Part shown: in pieces, positions 5,661 through 9,315 of the stretch
How positions within the stretch are numbered: the first letter of the stretch is position 1
Layout: each line of letters opens with the position of its first letter
Assembly (NCBI GenBank): GCA_964554185.1
Contig: CAZKNJ010000062.1
Coordinates: 1 to 9,315, forward strand
DNA: 9,315 nucleotides
From: CAZKNJ01 sp964554185
GTDB taxonomy: Bacteria; 4484-113
Direction: 5' to 3'
The notes under the pieces: generated by a model
What the model was told of the DNA's origin: nothing
Database searches by the model: none
The model's input: only the letters and a program-made list of their open reading frames with translations
Program-made: the position numbers and the translations under genes

Positions 5661-6602
5661 ATGAAGCGCGACCTGATAACCGTCAACGACCTCACGGTCC
5701 CGGAAACGCTTGCGCTGTTTGAAGCGGCGCAGGAATACGAGCTCATGCTGCCCGCCGAACGGCTCAGGCTCCGCGATCTGCAGGCGGCGCGCCAGTGCTT
5801 GCTCATGTTCTACGAGCCGTCCACCCGCACCCGCATCTCCTTCCAGGTGGCGGCGCACGCGTTCGGCATGTCCACCTGCGTGGCTGACGCGGTGGGGACT
5901 TCCGTAGTTAAGGGTGAATCCCTCACCGACACGGCCCAGACCTTTGGCGCTATGGGTTTTGACCTCGCGGTGTTCCGCCACCCGGAGGATGGCGCGGCGG
6001 CGCAGTTCGCCCGCGAGTTCGCCTGCCCGGTCGTCAACGGCGGCGACGGCTGCGACTCCCATCCCACCCAGGCCCTGCTGGACTGCTACACTCTGTGGAA
6101 GCGCAAGCTGCTGAAAGAAGGGTTGCAGATCGGTATCTGCGGCGACGTGCTCCACTCACGGGTGGCGCGCAGCAATGCGCGGCTGCTCAACCGCTTCAGC
6201 ATCACCCCACACTTCATCGGGCCCCCCGCGCTGCTGGTAAACGCGCCCGCCGGCGAAGGGTCGAAGATGGGCTTCCTCGCGTCGCTGCACACCGAGCTTG
6301 ATCCCTTGCTGCCGGAGCTGGATGTGCTGATAATGCTGCGCACGCAGTTTGAACGGCACGGCGGCCAGGAGCTGGTTGCGCGGGACGAGTTCGCCGCCGG
6401 CTACCAGCTTAACCACCGCCGGCTGCAGCGGCTGAAACCGAAGGCGGTGATAATGCACCCCGGCCCGGTCAACCGCGGAATCGAGCTTGCCGACGAAGCA
6501 ATGGCAGACCAGCGCTCGGCGATACTGGAACAGGTGGCCAACGGCGTATTCGTGCGCATGGCGCTCATCGCGCTGCTGGTCACGCCGGAGGAGGCGCTCT
6601 AG
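5661..6602 (+). CDS. pyrB: Aspartate carbamoyltransferase catalytic subunit
   Basis: 313 aa, close to the family norm of about 310. It joins carbamoyl phosphate and aspartate to carbamoyl aspartate, the first committed step of pyrimidine synthesis, in the cytoplasm. Diagnostic motifs are all present: FYEPSTRTRISF (carbamoyl phosphate loop), TSVVKGESLTDT (the loop with the active-site Lys), FRHPEDGAA, NGGDGCDSHPTQALLD, GDVLHSRVARSN, LRTQFERH and MHPGPVNRGIE. The ATG has a GGGGAG Shine-Dalgarno and follows the dGTPase-like gene by 11 bp, so both are probably cotranscribed. No pyrI gene, dihydroorotase or pyrR-type attenuator is visible here, and the usual pyrBC arrangement is missing. Placing it beside a dNTP hydrolase gene fits a nucleotide-metabolism theme but may be chance. 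Confidence 0.96.
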   Translation: MKRDLITVNDLTVPETLALFEAAQEYELMLPAERLRLRDLQAARQCLLMFYEPSTRTRISFQVAAHAFGMSTCVADAVGTSVVKGESLTDTAQTFGAMGFDLAVFRHPEDGAAAQFAREFACPVVNGGDGCDSHPTQALLDCYTLWKRKLLKEGLQIGICGDVLHSRVARSNARLLNRFSITPHFIGPPALLVNAPAGEGSKMGFLASLHTELDPLLPELDVLIMLRTQFERHGGQELVARDEFAAGYQLNHRRLQRLKPKAVIMHPGPVNRGIELADEAMADQRSAILEQVANGVFVRMALIALLVTPEEAL

Positions 6603-6603
6603 G

Positions 6604-7224
6604 ATGCAGGAAGTCGGCGAACACCGCTACCGGCTCTGGTATATGAAGGACGAGCTGCTGCGGTTCGTCGGGCACCTGGACACGGTGAACCTGGTGGTGC
6701 GCGCGATGCGCCGCGCCGGGCTGCCGTTGGTGTACACCGAAGGCTTCTCCCAGAAACCACGGCTCATTACTTCCCCGCCGCTGCCGCTGGGGTTCACCAG
6801 CCGCATGGAGCTGATGGACTTCGCACTGACGGAGCGCGTTGATCCCGACGAGATCGCCCAGTCGCTTAAACGCGAGGAAGAGCCGCGCAAGCTCATCCAC
6901 CGGGTGCGGGCGCTGAGCGACGCCGATCCCAAGCTCAGCCGCGTGCTGTACTCCTCGCTGGTGGAGCTGATGTTCAAATACGATGAAAGGGAGATGACCG
7001 ATAAAGACGTAGAGGAATGCCTCCGGGAACTGGGAGTGAACGCCACCTGCGGGCTGCTGGGCTGGGGCGCGAATGATGACCGTCTTCGCATCAACTGCCG
7101 CGTGCACACCGGCGCGCTGCCGCTGGGCAAGTTCGCCAAGGACGTCGCCAACAAGCTCGGCACCAGGCTGGTGGTGGGCGAGCGGATAATGCTGCTGACG
7201 AAGGACGGGGGGCTCGCGTTCTGA
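6604..7224 (+). CDS. DUF2344 / TIGR03936 family radical-SAM-linked protein, stand-alone
   Basis: 206 aa. The start MQEVGEHRYRLWYMKDELLR with the following FVGHLDTVNLVVRAMRRAGL, YTEGFSQKPRLI and PPLPLGFTSRMELMDFAL matches the family signature (usual form RFLSHLDL, RALRRAglP, YSqGFnP+P+, aLPvGveS.aE). The C-terminal part (CRVHTGALPLGKFAKDVAN) is less typical. Members are usually fused to or next to a B12-binding radical SAM protein and often near RNase G and ribosomal protein genes. Here no radical SAM gene is present and the gene follows pyrB. The ATG lies one base after the pyrB stop, with a perfect GGAGGAGG Shine-Dalgarno (6587-6594) inside the end of pyrB, so it is translated from the same transcript. 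The family is thought to act in tRNA or RNA modification, but the biochemical role is unclear to me. Confidence 0.85.
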   Translation: MQEVGEHRYRLWYMKDELLRFVGHLDTVNLVVRAMRRAGLPLVYTEGFSQKPRLITSPPLPLGFTSRMELMDFALTERVDPDEIAQSLKREEEPRKLIHRVRALSDADPKLSRVLYSSLVELMFKYDEREMTDKDVEECLRELGVNATCGLLGWGANDDRLRINCRVHTGALPLGKFAKDVANKLGTRLVVGERIMLLTKDGGLAF

Positions 7225-7239
7225 CGCGGCTACAGGCAG

Positions 7240-8250
7240 CTATAGCAACAAGCGTTTGGGCTTGATCGGCAGGTTGGTTCCCACGGGCATGCCTACCTCC
7301 ACCACTGCGGCGATTTCGCCGTCCGGCCCCGCCACGAAGAGCGAAGAGCCGTGCTTGCGCGACTGCTCCGGCACATAGCGCGCCTTGACGATGATGTGCA
7401 TCCCCTGCGCGAGCTTATCAATGCTGGCTTTGTCCAGCTTCAGCGTCTCGTCGGCCTCGGCGATTACGCTCATCGGCTCGATCGCTTCCGCCAGCGCGTC
7501 CTTCTGCGCCAGCTCCTCCAGCGCTTCCAGCGTCCACGCGTTTTCCACGCGGAAGGGGCCGACCTGTTCGCGCACGAGCGTAAACACGCATCCCTGGCTT
7601 TGCAGCAGCCCGCCGAGGTCGCGCGCGAGGCTGCGCACATAGAAGCCGCCGCGGCACTTGATGCGCAGCGTCAGCAGCTTGGTCTTCAGGTCGCCGGGAA
7701 TGCCGCCGGCGAGGTGGGACAGCTCCCTCAGCAGTTCCTTGCCGGTGGGGCCGTCCTTGTAGCCCAGAACTTCAATGTCGTCCACCGTGACGCGCTTGAG
7801 CCGGTAGGGCACCTCCTCCCCCGCCAGCGCGTAGCGGTAGAACTCCTTGCCCTCCACCTTGGTGGTGGAGAACGCCGGCGGCCGCTGGCTGATGTCGCCG
7901 ATGAATTGGCGCAGCGCCAGCTTGGCTTCCTTGTCGCTCACGCGGCCGGCGTTGCCCGTGGCCAGTGCGCGGCCGGTGACATCGTCGGTGTTGGTGGAGA
8001 AGCCGAGCAGGAAGGTCGTCAGATAGGACTTGGCGAAAGTGTCAAAGAAGTTGAACAGCTTGTTGGCGCGGTTGATGCCGATGGGGAGTACGCCGGTGGC
8101 GGGCTTGTCCAGCACGCCCGAATGGCCGAGCTTGCGGATGCCCGTCACGCGCCGCAGGTGGCTGATAACCTGGAACGAGGTGATGCCCGGCGGCTTGTTT
8201 ACATTGATAAAGCCGCTGACTGACGGTTGTTGTGCTCTCCTCAACGACAT
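7240..8250 (-). CDS. truB: tRNA pseudouridine(55) synthase
   Basis: 336 aa from the ATG at 8250. The frame is open to 8340, but the extra residues cover the promoter. The enzyme turns U55 of the tRNA T-loop into pseudouridine. It begins with SGFINVNKPPGITSFQVISH, then LGHSGVLDKPATGVLPIGIN, the TruB motif with the catalytic Asp (D48) and the neighbouring H43. Further signatures are QRPPAFSTTKVEGKEFYRYA, RIKCRGGFYVRSLARDLG (usual form CSKGTYIRsLa.DLG) and a C-terminal PUA-like domain ending LPIKPKRLL. The usual LDPxATG reads LDKPATG, a small change outside the catalytic Asp. Length is slightly above the common 300. It converges on the DUF2344 gene with 15 bp between the stops and no room for a separate terminator. 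Its own promoter, almost at the start codon, lies at 8262-8290. Confidence 0.96.
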   Translation of the reverse strand: MSLRRAQQPSVSGFINVNKPPGITSFQVISHLRRVTGIRKLGHSGVLDKPATGVLPIGINRANKLFNFFDTFAKSYLTTFLLGFSTNTDDVTGRALATGNAGRVSDKEAKLALRQFIGDISQRPPAFSTTKVEGKEFYRYALAGEEVPYRLKRVTVDDIEVLGYKDGPTGKELLRELSHLAGGIPGDLKTKLLTLRIKCRGGFYVRSLARDLGGLLQSQGCVFTLVREQVGPFRVENAWTLEALEELAQKDALAEAIEPMSVIAEADETLKLDKASIDKLAQGMHIIVKARYVPEQSRKHGSSLFVAGPDGEIAAVVEVGMPVGTNLPIKPKRLLL

Positions 8251-8261
8251 AGAAGCGCAGG

Positions 8262-8290
8262 ATTGTATCCCCTCGCTACCAGTATAGCAA
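8262..8290 (-). promoter_or_regulatory. Promoter of truB
   Basis: On the minus strand TTGCTA (8285-8290) and TACAAT (8262-8267) are separated by exactly 17 bp. Transcription would start near 8255, about five bases before the truB ATG, so there is no space for a Shine-Dalgarno. Confidence 0.55.
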
Positions 8291-8358
8291 GTTCGGGGAC
8301 GCCATCGGCTGAACTCAAGGAGCAATCCGCCGCTATACAACCGATGGCGTTTCTTGAG
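8282..8358. repeat. Three interlocked inverted repeats between divergent promoters
   Basis: Three pairs of complementary arms occur in the same order twice: GTATAGC (8282-8288) with GCTATAC (8332-8338), ACGCCATCGG (8299-8308) with CCGATGGCGT (8341-8350), and CTCAAG (8314-8319) with CTTGAG (8353-8358). As RNA these would form interleaved stems (pseudoknot order). As DNA, the same motif CCGATGGCGT sits upstream of the -35 of each divergent promoter in matching orientation. The 10-bp pair is unlikely by chance; the shorter pairs could be. Confidence 0.5.
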
Positions 8359-8362
8359 CTAG

Positions 8363-8391
8363 TTGCGAATCCTATGGCTGGAAGGTATAAT
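8363..8391 (+). promoter_or_regulatory. Plus-strand promoter without an assigned gene
   Basis: TTGCGA (8363-8368) and a perfect TATAAT (8386-8391) are separated by exactly 17 bp, one of the best sigma70-like promoters in the window. It points into about 80 bp with no convincing gene and then against the 3' end of the DUF3800 gene. Confidence 0.55.
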
Positions 8392-8397
8392 GTAGTT

Positions 8398-8470
8398 GCC
8401 TCGCGAGCCCGACGGAGGGATCGACACCGATTACCGCTTGAACGTAGGGTGACCCGAGGCGTTTGTTTTG
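8398..8470 (+). ncRNA. Candidate structured small RNA of unknown family
   Basis: Starting at the predicted transcription start, GCCTCG (8398-8403) can pair with CGAGGC (8455-8460), closing a domain of about 63 nt that is followed by a T-rich tract (GTTTGTTTTG). Inside, GCCC pairs with GGGT, ACG pairs with CGT past one g-a mismatch, and ATCG-acac-CGAT makes an apical hairpin. A cga/gac internal loop with tandem G-A pairs lies between the outer and second stems. It is not a tRNA (no T-loop) and I match it to no known family. Another reading is an 18-residue peptide MPREPDGGIDTDYRLNVG started leaderless at a TTG (8396-8452). Confidence 0.35.
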
Positions 8471-9232
8471 CTAGCTAGGTGACCAATACCATATGTTGAA
8501 CTTCGGGAAGAGCTCCTCCAGAGCCGACTTGGAGTACTTCCCCCAGCTTTCCCGCAAGAGATTCGGAAGGCCACACCTCGATTCGACGAAGCTCCGCAGT
8601 TGCGTTTTCCACTTGTTCTTAGTGGGCACATTGGCGTTCAGTACTGAGCCCATCAGCAAGTCGCAGACCTGACCAACATTGTACCGCTCCAAGTGGGATT
8701 GGTACTCAAGTATCTGACGGTAACGAGGCTCAGCTAGACCCCTGGAATAGGCCTTGCCAGCGGTGCCGAAAGAATCCTTGATTAGTTCCACAAAGCGGTC
8801 TCGGGACACCTTTGAGCGCTCGTCCATCAGCAGGGTGGCGCCGACAACGTTGCGGGAGTTATGTTCGAGAAGCAGTTCCGTGAATCTCTTGTAGGCAATG
8901 GCCTTCCTCATGCTGGATTCCTCGGGCAGGCGGCCAAACTTGTCCCAGTCGAACCACGCCGCCCCTGTTTCCACAGCAATCGCCCTGAACCAACTCGTGC
9001 TTTCCCAGAACACGGCTAGTGCTTCCTGTGCGACCTGGAAATCGTTGCGCGTGATACAACGGTTGTACTTGAGTTCGCGTGGGCGACCCGCAGGCGCACA
9101 CCTGTAGTCAGCTTTCTCTTTGATCTCGGCTATCCTACGATGAAGGAATCTGTGGTGAGGATTGAACAATGCGCCCAGTATGAGCCAGTTCTGGTTAGGT
9201 TGGTCGTAACTCTCGTCCAGATAGACAAGCAC
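8471..9232 (-). CDS. DUF3800 family protein, predicted RNase H-like nuclease fold
   Basis: 253 aa from a GTG at 9232, with GAGG seven bases upstream. The N-terminus LVYLDES followed by WLILGALF is the family hallmark. The acidic residues expected in DUF3800 are at their places: D6 in LDES, E53 in RELKYNR, D137 in LLMDERSKVSRD and D191 in GQVCDLLMGSV. Together they would form an RNase H/integrase-like metal site. The family is widespread, patchy, often on mobile or defence-related DNA, and its function is unproven. Base composition is about 55% GC with mixed third positions, clearly lower than truB and pyrB, which points to recent acquisition. The gene lies upstream of truB on the same strand, between it and another minus-strand gene, with the RNA-like region at its 3' side. 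No transposase or integrase is visible. Confidence 0.85.
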   Translation of the reverse strand: MLVYLDESYDQPNQNWLILGALFNPHHRFLHRRIAEIKEKADYRCAPAGRPRELKYNRCITRNDFQVAQEALAVFWESTSWFRAIAVETGAAWFDWDKFGRLPEESSMRKAIAYKRFTELLLEHNSRNVVGATLLMDERSKVSRDRFVELIKDSFGTAGKAYSRGLAEPRYRQILEYQSHLERYNVGQVCDLLMGSVLNANVPTKNKWKTQLRSFVESRCGLPNLLRESWGKYSKSALEELFPKFNIWYWSPS

Positions 9233-9262
9233 TGAGAAACCTCACATGCAGTCTGCTGCCCC

Positions 9263-9315
9263 TTACCCCTCCGGCGGGGCGTCCAGGGGCGGCGGGGGCT
9301 CCAGCGGAGAGCGGC
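9263..9315 (-). CDS. C-terminal tail of an unidentified protein (runs off right edge)
   Basis: A minus-strand frame enters from the right edge and ends at a TAA (9263-9265), reading RSPLEPPPPLDAPPEG, a proline-rich acidic tail typical of a disordered C-terminus. Only 16 codons are seen, so the product cannot be named. Because truB often follows rbfA or an nrnA-type phosphoesterase gene, this could be the end of such a gene; that is inference only. DUF3800 starts 30 bp further on. Confidence 0.45.
   Translation of the reverse strand, partial: RSPLEPPPPLDAPPEG

Noticed and set aside
7351..8223. 290-codon plus-strand frame opposite truB
   Set aside because: Ala/Leu/Gln/Arg-rich shadow of truB, whose motifs are unambiguous.
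8398..8460. tRNA or tRNA remnant, on either strand, in the 63-nt folded region
   Set aside because: No T-loop consensus, no D-arm pattern and no 7-bp acceptor stem; only the outer 6-bp pairing resembles a tRNA.
1..9315. CRISPR array, insertion sequence, or phage genes
   Set aside because: No spaced direct repeats, transposase, integrase or structural phage genes were seen anywhere in the window.

Overview
The window is GC-rich bacterial DNA (roughly 60-65% GC by eye). Promoters are sigma70-like, with TATAAT or TACAAT -10 boxes. I cannot assign a phylum. Genes with -10 boxes almost touching the start codon, a radical-SAM-linked DUF2344 protein and a multi-domain PRC-barrel protein suggest a deep-branching GC-rich lineage such as Armatimonadota or Chloroflexota, but this is only a guess.

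Left part (1-2825), minus strand. A compact operon encodes a PRC-barrel protein, two unrecognised proteins of 168 and 134 aa, and a membrane-anchored archaemetzincin-like zinc protease. The last three are tightly packed or overlapping. The protease keeps the HExxHxxGxxH site but has lost all four structural-zinc cysteines. Beyond it, a lipoprotein gene with its own promoter runs off the left edge.

Middle (2826-4476). A divergent regulatory region with an inverted-repeat operator candidate separates the PRC operon from a MacB/FtsX-type ABC permease that appears to start leaderless at a GTG. Next comes a 24-residue Lys/Ala-rich basic peptide gene with a good Shine-Dalgarno. It is flanked by two perfect 10-bp palindromes and followed by a strong GC hairpin.

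Right-middle (4477-8250). Plus-strand cluster: dGTPase-like HD phosphohydrolase, aspartate carbamoyltransferase (pyrB) and an orphan DUF2344 protein. It converges on truB (minus strand) with a 15-bp gap.

Right part (8251-9315). About 220 bp without a recognisable gene holds the truB promoter, a divergent plus-strand promoter, interlocked inverted repeats and a possible structured small RNA of about 70 nt ending in a T-rich tract. Next is a DUF3800 gene (minus strand) of visibly lower GC, then the C-terminal tail of another minus-strand gene at the edge. This looks like an accessory insertion upstream of truB.

Nothing here is a textbook defence or mobile system. The least explained pieces are the PRC/unknown/unknown/protease operon, the basic-peptide locus and the RNA-like region beside DUF3800.
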